From: Albidovulum sp. | GTDB lineage: Bacteria; Pseudomonadota; Alphaproteobacteria; Rhodobacterales; Rhodobacteraceae | Assembly (NCBI GenBank): GCA_026989275.1 | Contig: JALSJQ010000030.1 | Location: forward strand, 1-63,727 | Direction: 5' to 3' | DNA length: 63,727 nucleotides | Part shown: piece after piece, positions 39,423 through 53,901 of the stretch | Numbering within the stretch: the first letter of the stretch is position 1 | Layout of the letters: each line of letters opens with the position of its first letter | The notes under the pieces: generated by a model | Told to the model about the DNA's origin: nothing | What the model saw: only the letters and a program-made list of their open reading frames with translations | Database searches by the model: none | Made by a program: the position numbers and the translations under genes

Positions 39423-39821
39423 ATGCAAGGTCGCGGCAGGATCTTCGATGATCTCGCGCAGATCATCAACAATGCGATGGGCGTTGCCCAGGGGGCGAAG
39501 GCGGAGGCCGAAACCGCACTCAGAAGCTGGTTCGAGCGCTGGCTGGCCGATCGCGACCTCGTCACCCGCGAGGAGTTCGAGGCGGTGCGCCGCATGGCCG
39601 AGAAGGCCCGCGAGGAGAACGACGCGCTGGCCGCCCGGCTCGATGTGCTCGAAAGGGAGGTCGCCGCGCTCAGGGCCGAAGCCGCCGCCGATGCGGGCGA
39701 GGCGCAGGGCGGGCGCACGCGCGGCGCCACGAAAGCCGCGACCGGCAGGAGCACGCGGACGCGGCGCAAGACCGCTTCCGCATCGCGTGCCGGCAAGGAT
39801 ACGGCGAAGGGTGACGACTGA
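39423..39821 (+). CDS. ubiK: UbiK-family accessory factor (BMFP domain)
   Basis: A 132-residue protein. Residues 1-80 match the BMFP/YqiC family: [21 protein letters not shown], the [20 protein letters not shown] segment and a coiled coil (about 60-85). The C-terminal tail is Lys/Arg/Ala-rich and disordered. UbiK helps assemble the ubiquinone biosynthesis complex and has a membrane-fusogenic helix. GGAG is present a few bases upstream, and the divergent lgt operon is the usual neighbour. Confidence 0.88.
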   Translation: MQGRGRIFDDLAQIINNAMGVAQGAKAEAETALRSWFERWLADRDLVTREEFEAVRRMAEKAREENDALAARLDVLEREVAALRAEAAADAGEAQGGRTRGATKAATGRSTRTRRKTASASRAGKDTAKGDD

Positions 39822-40146
39822 GCCGCGTCCGTCTCGCGGGAAAGGAGCCTTGTCGCAAGAGTGCCCGGTCCGTCGGAAAGCCTTGGGGCGGGTCGGTGGA
39901 GACGAGGCCGTTGCCTCGCCCGGTCCCGGCAGGACAGGCCGGGTCGGCTGTCGCGGCGCACCCCGGCGGTGACGGCAGCGCCATTTCCCCGCGGGGATCG
40001 CCGCCCCGGCCCGGCATTTCCCCGACGGCCCCGCTTCCCGGTGGTGTCGCTCCTCGCTGGTGCCGGTGCCGGCGGAACGGTGGCACCCCTCCCGCGGCGT
40101 GCCGGTCGGCCCGGTGGCCATCCTGCCCTGTCGCTCGACGGGGCAC
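39822..40146. other. gene-free stretch between ubiK and membrane-protein gene
   Basis: 325 bases between convergent genes. It is GC-rich with several short inverted repeats but no T-tract, and no reading frame has a recognisable product. Nothing functional can be supported. Confidence 0.45.
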
Positions 40147-40677
40147 TCAGCGCTCCGCCTGCCCCTTGCGGCGCTTCTCGAGCATGAGGGTGATCACGTC
40201 GGCCATCTCGCGGGCCATGCGCCCCGGCGTGGTGCCGCCGATACCGAGCCGCCGGCCGAACCTCCACCACAGCCCCGGCGCCCAGGCGAAGGGGCCCTTC
40301 TTTCGGAGGATCAGCACGAAGCCGTTGGCCGGGCGGATGGCGAAGAAGCCCCGTTCGACCTTCTCGATCTCCTCGATCCGGGCGAGGAGGCGGCCTTCGG
40401 TGTCCTCGATGCGGTCCTCGTGGAGCACGATGCCGACGGCGCTTGCCCGCCAGTTGCGCCAGGCGAGCCAGAGCGCGCCGAGACCGGCGACGAGCAGCAC
40501 CACCGTCCAGACCGGCCCGGCCGGCGGCCGCAGCGCCAGCACTTCGAGGCAGACCCCTCCGAAAAGCGCGAGAATGGCGGCCGCGATGATGCGCCGCGCG
40601 AGGCTTGGTCTGAGCACCATCACGAAGGGGCGCACCGCCCCCTCGTTCCGCGCCGTCCGATCCGTCGTCCCGTTCAT
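40147..40677 (-). CDS. inner-membrane protein with PH-like domain
   Basis: A 176-residue protein. Two hydrophobic helices (about 30-48 and 53-68) are followed by a soluble domain with [46 protein letters not shown], reminiscent of bacterial PH-like or photosystem-type domains. GGGGAGAG precedes ATG 40677. It is divergent from lepA, an arrangement I associate with alphaproteobacteria. Function unknown. Confidence 0.7.
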   Translation of the reverse strand: MNGTTDRTARNEGAVRPFVMVLRPSLARRIIAAAILALFGGVCLEVLALRPPAGPVWTVVLLVAGLGALWLAWRNWRASAVGIVLHEDRIEDTEGRLLARIEEIEKVERGFFAIRPANGFVLILRKKGPFAWAPGLWWRFGRRLGIGGTTPGRMAREMADVITLMLEKRRKGQAER

Positions 40678-40798
40678 GCCGCTCTCCCCTGTCGCACGCA
40701 TCTTCCCATCGCATGTTCGGCCGGCGGATGCGAGAGGCGGGTCGCCGTTCGCCCCGCTCAGCTTGACCGGGGCGGCGATCTCGCCCATACCGCGCCCC

Positions 40799-42598
<1,800 letters not shown>

Positions 42599-42616
42599 CC
42601 GACAGGGAGGGGCGAC

Positions 42617-43075
42617 ATGCCGCAACGCTATGCACGGGTGCAGATCTGGCTGCACTGGGTCATCGCCGCGCTGGTCGGTCTCGAATATGCCACCTCGGAG
42701 CTGATCGAGGAAGGCGGGGCGTTCCTTGCCGGGCTGCATGTCTGGCCGGGGGTGGCGATCCTCGTCCTCATGCCGATCCGTCTCGTCCTGAGGCTGGCGC
42801 TGGGAACGCCGGAGCCGCCCGAGAGCGAGCATCCCTTCCTGCGCAGGCTCGCCGTCTGGACCCACTGGGCGTTCTATGCGCTGCTGATCCTCATACCCGC
42901 CGGCGCCCTCGCTGCGCGCTATGGCGTCTGGAAGGGCGGGCAGCTTCTGCATGATGCGGGCGAGCCGGTGTTCTTCATCCTGTTCTGGCTCCATCTCGGC
43001 GCCGCACTGGTGCACCACTTCATCTTCCGCACCGATGTGCTGATACGCATGGTGCCCATTCTCGAGCGCCGCTGA
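42617..43075 (+). CDS. cytochrome b561-type membrane protein
   Basis: A 152-residue four-helix membrane protein. Heme-ligand histidines are in QIWLHWVIA (first helix), the LHVWPG region, VWTHWAFY, and FWLHLGAALVHHF. Family members transfer electrons between the quinone pool and periplasmic acceptors or remove superoxide. GGGAGG precedes the ATG; it is 18 bases after lepA and probably co-transcribed with it. The physiological partner is unknown. Confidence 0.88.
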   Translation: MPQRYARVQIWLHWVIAALVGLEYATSELIEEGGAFLAGLHVWPGVAILVLMPIRLVLRLALGTPEPPESEHPFLRRLAVWTHWAFYALLILIPAGALAARYGVWKGGQLLHDAGEPVFFILFWLHLGAALVHHFIFRTDVLIRMVPILERR

Positions 43076-43182
43076 GAGCGCCCCGGGAGGGGATGCCGGA
43101 GCGCCTCGTCCGCAGGATCCTGCCCGTGGTGGAAAGGGGTTCACGGCGGCGGCATCGACGCACCGGTGATCGTCGCGCCCCC

Positions 43183-43210
43183 TTGTGCCCTCTTCGCTTG
43201 TGACTATAAC
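43183..43210 (+). promoter_or_regulatory. possible carB promoter
   Basis: TTGTGC (43183-43188), a 16-base spacer and TATAAC (43205-43210), 75 bases before the carB ATG. It is the only good -10 element in the 209-base gap. Confidence 0.4.
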
Positions 43211-43284
43211 CACCGCGAACCGGCCCGCCGCCGCGGCAGCGGGGTGCAGGCCTGCGCCATTCACGGACGACCATCGAGGGCTCC

Positions 43285-46530
<3,246 letters not shown>

Positions 46531-46595
46531 GGGTGGCGCGCCGCGCGGACGGGGCATCGCCGGCATGCAGGCGCGACCGTGAGGGCGCGGCGCCG

Positions 46596-46613
46596 GCCCG
46601 CCCTGCGGCGGGC
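46596..46613. terminator. GC hairpin between convergent carB and glutamate dehydrogenase genes
   Basis: GCCCGCC-CTGC-GGCGGGC is a perfect seven-base-pair stem, inside a larger region of GCCGGC repeats. There is no T-tract. It is plausible as a transcription block between the two convergent genes. Confidence 0.4.
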
Positions 46614-46668
46614 ACGGTTGCCGGTCCGGGCTTGCCCGGCGCCGGCTCTCCGGGGCACGGGGCGGGGC

Positions 46669-48108
46669 TCACAGCCCCTTCGAGCGGTAGCTCAGGGCGA
46701 TGCGCTCGATGGCGATGATGTAGGCCGCCATGCGCAGATCGGGCACGTCCTCGCGCCGGTGCCACAGCTCGCGCATCGCCTGGTAGGTGCCGCGCATGGT
46801 GTCGTCGAGCCCCGATCGCACGAGCTCCAGCTCGTCCGCCCCCTTGAGATAGCGGCGGATGAAATCGTCGGAAAGGCCGGTCGCGAGCCCGGCTTCGGCG
46901 ATGATCCGCTGCAATTCGGCGACGAGCAGGGCGTGCCGGGCTTCCTCCTGGCGGCGCTGCAGGCGGCCGAAGCGGATGCGCGAGAGGTTCTTCACCCATT
47001 CGAAATAGGAGACGATCACCCCCCCGGCATTGGCGAAGAGGTCGGGAATGACGACCTTGCCGCGGGAACGCAGCACCTCGTCGGCCCCGGCGGTGATCGG
47101 TCCGTTGGCCGCCTCGACGATGAGCGGCGCGCGGATCCGGTCGGCATTGGTCAGGTTGATGACGCCCTCGATCGCCGCCGGGATCAGGATGTCGCACTCG
47201 GCCTCGAGCATGGCGAGCCCGTCCTCGACGAAGCGGCCGCCAGGTGCGCCCTTCACCCCTCCGGTTTCCCGGAGGTGCGCGGCCACGGCCTCGACATCGA
47301 GCTTCCCTTCCGGTTCGTCGGCGAGGATGGCGCCGTCGCGTTCGATGATGCCGGTGATCCGCGCGCCGCCCTCTGCCGCGAGGAATTTCGCCGCATGATA
47401 GCCGACATTGCCGAGCCCCTGGATGACGATGCGCTTGCCCTCGAGCCCCCCTTCGAGACCGGCCCGGGCCACGTCCTCGGGATGACGGAAGAATTCCTGG
47501 AGCGCGTAGAAGATGCCGCGGCCCGTGGCCTCGGTCCGCCCGTGGATGCCGCCCATGTGCAGGGGCTTGCCGGTGACGCAGGCTTCGGCGTGAATGTCGG
47601 TGGTGTGCATGCGCCGATACTGGTCGGAGATCCAGGCCATCTCCCGTTCGGACGTGCCCATGTCGGGGGCGGGAACGTTCTGGGAGGGGTTGATGAGATC
47701 GCGCTTGATGAGTTCGTAGGCGAAGCGGCGGGTGATGAGTTCGAGCTGATATTCGGAATACTTGCGCGGATCGATCCTGAGGCCGCCCTTCGACCCGCCG
47801 AAGGGCACTTCGACGAGGGCGCATTTGTAGCTCATCAGCGCCGCCAGCGCCTCGACCTCGTCCTGGTTGACGGCGAGGGCGTAGCGAATGCCGCCCTTCA
47901 CCGGCTCCATGTGCTCGGAATGGATCGCCCTGTAGCCGGTGAAAGTGTGGATCTGTCCGTCGAGCCGCACGCCGAAGCGCACCGTGTAGGTGGCGTTGCA
48001 CACGCGGATCTTCTCCTTCAGCCCCGGCGAAAGATCGATCAGCTGTGCCGCGCGGCTGAAGATGAGATCGACGGACTGGCGAAAGCTCGGCTCGACGGGA
48101 AGGCCCAT
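46669..48108 (-). CDS. Glu/Leu/Phe/Val-type glutamate dehydrogenase
   Basis: A 479-residue enzyme. The dimerisation/catalytic domain contains KGGIRYALAVNQDEVEALAALMSYKCALVEVPFGGSKGG, with the catalytic lysines of the family, and the coenzyme domain contains VIQGLGNVGYHAAKFLA. It interconverts glutamate and 2-oxoglutarate plus ammonia. GAGGAG precedes the ATG. NAD or NADP preference cannot be assigned by eye. Convergent with carB. Confidence 0.92.
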   Translation of the reverse strand: MGLPVEPSFRQSVDLIFSRAAQLIDLSPGLKEKIRVCNATYTVRFGVRLDGQIHTFTGYRAIHSEHMEPVKGGIRYALAVNQDEVEALAALMSYKCALVEVPFGGSKGGLRIDPRKYSEYQLELITRRFAYELIKRDLINPSQNVPAPDMGTSEREMAWISDQYRRMHTTDIHAEACVTGKPLHMGGIHGRTEATGRGIFYALQEFFRHPEDVARAGLEGGLEGKRIVIQGLGNVGYHAAKFLAAEGGARITGIIERDGAILADEPEGKLDVEAVAAHLRETGGVKGAPGGRFVEDGLAMLEAECDILIPAAIEGVINLTNADRIRAPLIVEAANGPITAGADEVLRSRGKVVIPDLFANAGGVIVSYFEWVKNLSRIRFGRLQRRQEEARHALLVAELQRIIAEAGLATGLSDDFIRRYLKGADELELVRSGLDDTMRGTYQAMRELWHRREDVPDLRMAAYIIAIERIALSYRSKGL

Positions 48109-48444
48109 GATGTGCTCCTCGGAAGGGGAAAACGGACGTTATGAATATCGACTCGACGCCTGCGACGTTTTGTCCCTCATAGCGCATTGTTCGCGCATGT
48201 GAAGCCCGAAAGGCGGTCCATGGGGACTGTTTCACGGACTCATGAAGAAATCACCAATCCGGCGCGATGGGGCCATATTCCCGCCCTCATCCGGCGCTGC
48301 AATGCCGAAGGCAGAAGGCGATTCCCGCATCCCGTGCCGACCGGATCTCCGCAAGGAAAGTCGTTCGGCGGGAAGGTGCCGTGATCCGGTTCGGGCGCGG
48401 CTCCGGTTCGGGCGTGGCAATGCGTGATGCAAGCGGAGGAGCTG
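48109..48444. other. gene-free divergent region between glutamate dehydrogenase and Tad-like genes
   Basis: 336 bases without a recognisable gene. The part next to the dehydrogenase is AT-richer (ATGAATATCGACTC, TTTTGTCCCTCATA) and probably carries its promoter. The rest is GC-rich and precedes a GGAGG site for the first Tad-like gene. No operator could be identified. Confidence 0.4.
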
Positions 48445-49929
48445 ATGAGAGGGCGTGCCTTGAAGGAAGTGGCCGTGGCGTGGTGCCGGGCGGTCGGGCG
48501 GCCCGCTGCGCGCTGTCGCCGGGCCCGGCGCCGCGGAGACCTCGGGAGGCGGCTGGCAGGTGAGGAAGGGTCGGTCCTTTCCTTCGCCCTGGTGCTCTTC
48601 ATCGTCATGCTGATGGTGGGCGGCATGGCGGTGGACGTGATGCGGTACGAGAACACCCGTGCCGAGCTGCAATCGACCCTCGACCGTGCCGTTCTCGCCG
48701 CGGCGTCCCTCAACAACGCCCTCGATCCCCAGGATGTGGTGAACAGCTATTTCGCCAAATCCGGCCTTGAGGGCTACACGCTCGATGTGAACGTCTCCCA
48801 GGGCCTCAACTTCAAGACCGTGAAGGCGACGGCGTCCGCGCCGATGCCGTCGATGTTTCTCAACATGCTCGGAATCGACCGGCTCAAGGTGCAGGCGAAG
48901 GGCGGGGCCGAGGAGCGGATCAACAAGGTGGAGATCTCCCTCGTGCTCGACATTTCCGGCTCGATGGGAGGCCGCAAGCTCGATCTTCTCAAGGATGCCG
49001 CCAAGGATTTCGTCGATTCCCTGCTCACCGACCAGAGCCGCGACATGGTATCGATCAGCATCGTGCCCTATTCGGGCCAGGTGAACGCGGGCAAGATGCT
49101 CTTCGATGCCTTCAACGTCACGAAGAGCCACGACTATTCCTACTGCATCGAATTCGATCGCGACGAGTTCGGCGATGCCGCGCTGGATTTCACGCGGGCG
49201 CGCAGGCAGGTGCAGCATTTCGAATATTCCTCTTCCTGGTATTCGCCGATCCGGCGGCCGGTCTGCCCCGCCGGGGAGCAGGTCACCGCCGGGGATGGCG
49301 GTGGCAACGAGAAGTTCGCCATTACCGCCTTCGAGCAGGACAAGGCGGTTCTGAAGGCCCGGATCGACGATCTCGAGGCCATCAGCTCCACCGGCACGCA
49401 ATATGGCGTGAAATGGGGGCTTGGTCTTCTCGACCCGAGCGCCCGTTCCGTCGTCGCGAAGCTGGCACGGAACGGCAAGGCCGATCCGGCCTTCATCGGC
49501 CGGCCTCTGGCCTGGGACGACCCGGAGGTGCTCAAGGTGCTGATCGTGATGTCGGACGGCGAGAATACCAACCAGTATCGCATTTCCGACTGGGCCTATG
49601 ACAGCCCCGAGGAAATCGAGCTGTGGAACGGCACCACGCTGTGGCGTTACCTCTACAACAATGTCTGGTATCCCTACTGGGGTTATTTCTACCATCGCAT
49701 CGTCCGGGCTTCGGAGGCGGACGCGGACATGCTTGCGGCCTGCTCGGCGGCCAAGGAGAAGGGCGCGGTGGTCTTCACCATCGGTTTCGAGACCACGTCT
49801 CATTCGGCTGATGTGCTCGAACAGTGCGCCACCTCGCCGGCCCATTACTACGACGTGGACGGCATCGAGATTTCCGAGGCCTTCAGCGCCATTGCCGCCA
49901 CTGTCCAGAAACTGAAACTGATCGAGTGA
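48445..49929 (+). CDS. TadG-like pilus-assembly protein with von Willebrand A domain
   Basis: A 494-residue protein. After a basic cytoplasmic leader comes the TadE/TadG-type helix EEGSVLSFALVLFIVMLMVGGMAVDVMRYENTRAELQSTLDRAVLAAA (about 40-87). A vWA domain follows, with the MIDAS motif DISGSMG (169-175) and later VLIVMSDGENTNQY, and reaches the C-terminus. TadG-like proteins are minor pseudopilins of Flp/Tad systems; here they probably sit in the envelope. No tadA, tadB or flp gene is in the window, so this is an orphan locus. GGAGG is five bases from ATG 48445; alternative starts lie just upstream. Confidence 0.83.
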   Translation: MRGRALKEVAVAWCRAVGRPAARCRRARRRGDLGRRLAGEEGSVLSFALVLFIVMLMVGGMAVDVMRYENTRAELQSTLDRAVLAAASLNNALDPQDVVNSYFAKSGLEGYTLDVNVSQGLNFKTVKATASAPMPSMFLNMLGIDRLKVQAKGGAEERINKVEISLVLDISGSMGGRKLDLLKDAAKDFVDSLLTDQSRDMVSISIVPYSGQVNAGKMLFDAFNVTKSHDYSYCIEFDRDEFGDAALDFTRARRQVQHFEYSSSWYSPIRRPVCPAGEQVTAGDGGGNEKFAITAFEQDKAVLKARIDDLEAISSTGTQYGVKWGLGLLDPSARSVVAKLARNGKADPAFIGRPLAWDDPEVLKVLIVMSDGENTNQYRISDWAYDSPEEIELWNGTTLWRYLYNNVWYPYWGYFYHRIVRASEADADMLAACSAAKEKGAVVFTIGFETTSHSADVLEQCATSPAHYYDVDGIEISEAFSAIAATVQKLKLIE

Positions 49930-50504
49930 TGGCCATGGCACGGGGCAGGAACAGGAAAGGTAAGGAAGGGCGGCGTGGCCTCGCGTCCCTGCTTGCCCGT
50001 CTCGTGGGAGAAAGGGGCGCGGCGACGATCGAGTTTGCCATCATCTTCCCGGTCCTCTTCGCCGTTTTCGCCTCGACCCTCGAGCTCGGCATCTACCTCA
50101 CGCGACAGGTGATGCTCGACCGGGCCGTCGATCTCACCGTTCGCGCCATTCGCCTGTCGAGCGACCGCGGCGCCATCACCCATGATGCGGTGAAGAGGAT
50201 GATCTGCGACAATATCGGCATTGTCAGCAACTGCACCCGCTCGGTGCGCGTGCGGCTCGATGTGGTCGATCCCGCCAGCTGGCAGTTTCCGCAGGCACCC
50301 GTCAGCTGCGTCGATCGGCGGGCGGAAATCCAGCCGGTTGTCACCCTCACGCCGGGGCAGCCCGGCGACATCATGCTGATGTCGGTCTGCCTCGTGGTCG
50401 ATCCGCTCTTTCCCGGTGCGACGCTGGGGCTGAGGCTGGAGCAGGATGCGTCGGGCGGCGTCTACATCTACAGCCGCACCGCCTTCGTGAACGAGCCGGC
50501 ATGA
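49929..50504 (+). CDS. TadE-like minor pseudopilin
   Basis: A 191-residue protein. After a basic leader, residues about 30-60 are the TadE-type segment GAATIEFAIIFPVLFAVFASTLELG, with Gly and Glu at the positions used for prepilin-type cleavage and methylation. The exported part has four cysteines. Its start overlaps the stop of the vWA protein (TGATG), so they are co-translated. Partner and function are inferred from the family only. Confidence 0.8.
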   Translation: MAMARGRNRKGKEGRRGLASLLARLVGERGAATIEFAIIFPVLFAVFASTLELGIYLTRQVMLDRAVDLTVRAIRLSSDRGAITHDAVKRMICDNIGIVSNCTRSVRVRLDVVDPASWQFPQAPVSCVDRRAEIQPVVTLTPGQPGDIMLMSVCLVVDPLFPGATLGLRLEQDASGGVYIYSRTAFVNEPA

Positions 50505-50517
50505 GGAGGGCAGGGGA

Positions 50518-51069
50518 ATGAGAAGGCTTGTCGCCAGCCTCGCGCGTTTCCGCAAGGACGTGAGCGCGGCCGTCTCGGTCGAGTTCCTCCTGGTGCTGCC
50601 GGTGCTGCTTTCCTGGTATGTCGGCAGCTTCGTCTTCTTCGACAGGTTCCGCAGCCACACCGCCGCGCTCAAGGCGACCTATGCCGTGGCCGACATTATC
50701 GCTCGTCAGACGGAGGTCGACAACGACTATGTCGATCACATGGCCGACGTGGTGGACGCGCTGGCCATCGGCACCGCTCCGAGCTGGGTGCGGGTGACGA
50801 GCGTGCGCCGCACCACCGACAGCTATGCCGTCGAGTGGAGCCACGCTTCCGGGCAACATCAGGGGCTGACGACGGCGCAGCTCCTCGAGCGCAGGATCCC
50901 GGAGAACTTCATCCCCGACATGGCGATCGGGGAAACCGTGCTTCTCGTGGAAACGCACATCCCCTACGATCTGCGCCTGCCGGTGCGGCTCGGCTTCGAC
51001 GAATGGATCAATGTGGTGGTGATGCGGCCGCGCTTCGCTTCCAAGGTGGTGAACACCGATCTGCAATAG
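50518..51069 (+). CDS. TadE-like minor pseudopilin (second copy)
   Basis: A 183-residue protein with the N-terminal segment SAAVSVEFLLVLPVLLSWYVGSFVFFDRFRSHTAALKATYAVAD, again a TadE-type helix with the conserved Glu. No cysteine is present in the rest. It is 13 bases after the previous gene and closes the three-gene operon. It is convergent with mutT. Confidence 0.78.
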   Translation: MRRLVASLARFRKDVSAAVSVEFLLVLPVLLSWYVGSFVFFDRFRSHTAALKATYAVADIIARQTEVDNDYVDHMADVVDALAIGTAPSWVRVTSVRRTTDSYAVEWSHASGQHQGLTTAQLLERRIPENFIPDMAIGETVLLVETHIPYDLRLPVRLGFDEWINVVVMRPRFASKVVNTDLQ

Positions 51070-51121
51070 GGCCGCTGCGGGTCTTTTTGCCGATGCCTCT
51101 GCCGCTGCGCCGTGGCGTGCT

Positions 51122-51568
51122 TCAGGCCAGGAGATCCCGCAGATGGGGGATGAGCGGCCGGTCCGCCGGCGGCATCGCCAGCGTGGCGAGATCCCGCGGC
51201 CAGACCCAGCGCAGCGCCTGGCCTTCGCGCGGTGCGGGGACGCCCTGCCACTTGCGGCACACATAGAGCGGCATCAGCAGATGAAAGTCGTCATAGGCGT
51301 GGGAGGCGAAGGTGAGCGGCGCAAGGCAGCTTTCCCAGGTGGTGATCCCGAGCTCCTCGTGAAGTTCGCGCCGCAGGGCGGCTTCCGGCGTTTCGCCATT
51401 CTCGATCTTGCCGCCGGGAAATTCCCACAGCCCCGCCATGGCCTTGCCTTCGGGCCGTCTCGTGACGAGGATGCGCCCGTCCGTATCGACCAGCGCCACC
51501 GCCGCCACCAGCACCAGCGGCCGGTCGGCGGCCCTCCCCTGGCCGATCCCGTTGCCTGTCCCCTTCAT
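51122..51568 (-). CDS. mutT: MutT-type Nudix hydrolase
   Basis: A 148-residue enzyme with the Nudix box GGKIENGETPEAALRRELHEELGI (52-75; all Glu and Gly positions kept) and VAAVALVDTDGRILVTRRPEGKAMAGLWEFPGGK in front. MutT removes 8-oxo-dGTP from the nucleotide pool. It overlaps argJ by four bases (ATGA), as in many alphaproteobacteria. Confidence 0.93.
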   Translation of the reverse strand: MKGTGNGIGQGRAADRPLVLVAAVALVDTDGRILVTRRPEGKAMAGLWEFPGGKIENGETPEAALRRELHEELGITTWESCLAPLTFASHAYDDFHLLMPLYVCRKWQGVPAPREGQALRWVWPRDLATLAMPPADRPLIPHLRDLLA

Positions 51569-52827
51569 GAGCGGTAGTCCGCGTTGATCTCGATGTAGCG
51601 CCGGGTGAGATCGCAGGTCCAGACCGTGGCCTCGCCGGTACCCAGCCCGAGATCGACGCCGATCGTGATTTCGCGCCGCTTCATGTAGCGGGCGGCCTCT
51701 TCCTCGCGGTAGCCCTCGGCCACCCAGCCCCGTTCGGCCACGAGAATGTCGCCGAAACGGATGGTGAGGCGGTCGCGGTCTGCCCGGGCACCGGACTTGC
51801 CGACCGCCATCACCACCCGGCCCCAGTTGGGATCCTCGCCGTAGATGGCGGTCTTGACGAGGGGCGAATTGGCGATCGACAGGGCGACCTTCTTCGCGTC
51901 CGTGCGGTCCACGGCCCCCGTGACCTGCACGGTGACGAACTTGCTCGCCCCTTCCCCGTCCTTCACCACCTGATGGGCGAGATCGCGCATCACCTCCTCG
52001 AGGGCCGCTTCGAAGGCGGCCGCCTCGGCGCTTCCGGTCGCGAGGGGGGCATGGCCGGCCTTGCCGGTGGCGGCCGCGAGCAGCGTGTCGGAGGTGGAGG
52101 TGTCGCCATCGACGGTGATGCAGTTGAAGGTCCGCTCCGTCAGGCGCGAAACCATGTCCTGCAGGAGCCTTTGGGGAATGGCGGCATCGGTGAAGAGGAA
52201 GACCAGCATCGTCGCCATGTCGGGTGCGATCATCCCCGAGCCCTTGGCAATGCCGTTGATGGTGACGCGCCGCCCGCCGATCGCGACCGAGGCGGTGGCG
52301 CCCTTGGGATAGGTGTCGGTGGTCATGATCGCCCGGGCCGCCTTCTCCCACGGGTCGGGTGCGAGCGCGGCGGCAAGATCGTCGAGGACGGCGACGATCC
52401 GCTCATGGGGCAGCGGCTCGCCGATCACCCCGGTCGAGGCGGTGAAGACATGGGCCGGGGGAATGGCGAGCCGCCCGGCAACCGCCTCGGTGAGCGCCGC
52501 GACGGAGCGTTCCCCCAGTCGGCCGGTGAAGGCGTTGGCATTGCCCGAATTGACGAGGAACGCAAAACCTGCCCCGTCCGCCGGCGCCGCGGCATGGGCG
52601 GCGAGCTTCGCCTCGCAGTCGAGCACCGGGGCGGCGCGGGTGGAGGAGCGGGTGAAGGTGCCGGCAATGACGGCACCCTCGTCGATCGCGGCCAGCATCA
52701 CGTCCTCCCGCCCCCGGTAACGCACCTCGGCCCGGGCCGTGGCCAGCCGCACGCCTTCGACGGACGGCAGGTCGGGAAAGCGTGCCGGGGCGAAGGGGGA
52801 GACGGGGGTGGTCGTCGCTGCGGTCAT
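51565..52827 (-). CDS. argJ: bifunctional ornithine acetyltransferase/N-acetylglutamate synthase
   Basis: A 420-residue Ntn-hydrolase. The self-cleavage site is Ala205-Thr206 in GMIAPDMATML, leaving Thr206 as the nucleophile. LVNSGNANAFTG and the C-terminal DYRS ending are family features. It moves the acetyl group from N-acetylornithine to glutamate in the arginine pathway, which also uses the carbamoyl phosphate made by CarB. ATG 52827 was chosen by the family N-terminus. Confidence 0.95.
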   Translation of the reverse strand: MTAATTTPVSPFAPARFPDLPSVEGVRLATARAEVRYRGREDVMLAAIDEGAVIAGTFTRSSTRAAPVLDCEAKLAAHAAAPADGAGFAFLVNSGNANAFTGRLGERSVAALTEAVAGRLAIPPAHVFTASTGVIGEPLPHERIVAVLDDLAAALAPDPWEKAARAIMTTDTYPKGATASVAIGGRRVTINGIAKGSGMIAPDMATMLVFLFTDAAIPQRLLQDMVSRLTERTFNCITVDGDTSTSDTLLAAATGKAGHAPLATGSAEAAAFEAALEEVMRDLAHQVVKDGEGASKFVTVQVTGAVDRTDAKKVALSIANSPLVKTAIYGEDPNWGRVVMAVGKSGARADRDRLTIRFGDILVAERGWVAEGYREEEAARYMKRREITIGVDLGLGTGEATVWTCDLTRRYIEINADYRS

Positions 52828-52900
52828 CTCGGACTCCTCGTTCGATCGGATGCGGCAGGGCGCCGCGGCCCGTGGCGGCTTCATGGGGCAGACACGCAGA

Positions 52901-52927
52901 AGGCGCCACCCCGCCGGGATGGCGCCT
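52901..52927 (-). terminator. terminator between the parvulin gene and argJ
   Basis: AGGCGCCA (52901-52908) and TGGCGCCT (52920-52927) form a perfect eight-base-pair stem. On the minus strand it is followed by TTCTGCG. It lies 66 bases after the parvulin stop and likely separates it from argJ-mutT. Confidence 0.5.
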
Positions 52928-52992
52928 CTCTCGGGTGATCGGGCGCTCTCGTCAAGCCCTGTCATGCCCCGTTGCCGTCTCCGGGGCGGCGC

Positions 52993-53901
52993 TCATTCCT
53001 GCCAGATGGCCGGGTCGCGGATCGCCTTCGGGTCGATCTCGACCTGCCTGCGTTCGACCCTGGCCCCGGCGAGCGCTTCCTCGACCGCCTTTTCGACCCG
53101 GCGGCGCTGGAGTTCCTGCACGATCTTGCCGCGCACCTCCTCGAGCGAGGGCGGTGCCTTCCTGCGCTTGTCGTTGAGCCTGATGACGTGCCAGCCGAAC
53201 TGGGTCTGCACCGGCTCGGTGGTGAACTGCCCCGGCTCGAGCTGCGCCACCGCCTTCTCGAACGGTTCGACCATCATGCCCTTGCCGAACCAGCCGAGTT
53301 CGCCCCCGCGCTTGCCGGAGGGGCCGGTGGACTTCTCCCTGGCGAGGGCGGCGAAATCGGCCCCGTTCTGCAGCGCCTCGATGACCGCCTCGGCCTCCTT
53401 CTTCGTCTTCACCAGGATATGCGAGGCATTCCATTCGGTTTCCTCGGGCCATGCCGCCTTCATCTTCTCGTAGGCGGCGCGGATCTCGTCTTCGCTCACG
53501 GGTTCCGACTGGATCTTCTCGATCACGCTCTGCGCCTTCACCGCCCGGGCCTCGTTCTCGAGCGAAACGGCCAGCTTCCTGTCCTTCTCCGGGTCGGCGA
53601 GATCGGCCAGGGCCTGCTGCCGGATCAGCTGCTCGAGGATGGCGTCGAACAGCTCCTTGTCGTCGATCTGCTGATACTGGGCCGGCAGGCGCGAACGCAG
53701 CATGGCCACATGGCCGAGGGTGATCGGCTTGCCGTTGACCACGGCCAGCACCGTATCGGCCGAGGCCGGCGCGCCCTTCGCGTTCGCAGCCGGCGCCTCG
53801 GTCGGTGCCTGTGTCTCCTGGGCCAGCACCGCGGGCGCGGCGGCAAGGGCCGCGATGGCGACGACGGCGCGGCCGAGATCACAAATGGGGAAAATCATCA
53901 T
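52993..53901 (-). CDS. periplasmic parvulin-type peptidyl-prolyl isomerase (SurA/PrsA-like)
   Basis: A 302-residue secreted protein. The signal peptide core is AVVAIAALAAAPAVLAQ. An N-terminal chaperone region is followed by a parvulin domain (about 155-250): NASHILVKTKKEAEAVIEAL..FAALAREKSTGPSGKRGGELGWFGKGMM..PVQTQFGWHVIRLND. It assists folding of exported proteins. Next to secA it suits that role. Two ATGs (53901 and 53898) follow AGGAGGTTG; either could be used. Divergent from secA. Confidence 0.88.
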   Translation of the reverse strand: MMIFPICDLGRAVVAIAALAAAPAVLAQETQAPTEAPAANAKGAPASADTVLAVVNGKPITLGHVAMLRSRLPAQYQQIDDKELFDAILEQLIRQQALADLADPEKDRKLAVSLENEARAVKAQSVIEKIQSEPVSEDEIRAAYEKMKAAWPEETEWNASHILVKTKKEAEAVIEALQNGADFAALAREKSTGPSGKRGGELGWFGKGMMVEPFEKAVAQLEPGQFTTEPVQTQFGWHVIRLNDKRRKAPPSLEEVRGKIVQELQRRRVEKAVEEALAGARVERRQVEIDPKAIRDPAIWQE

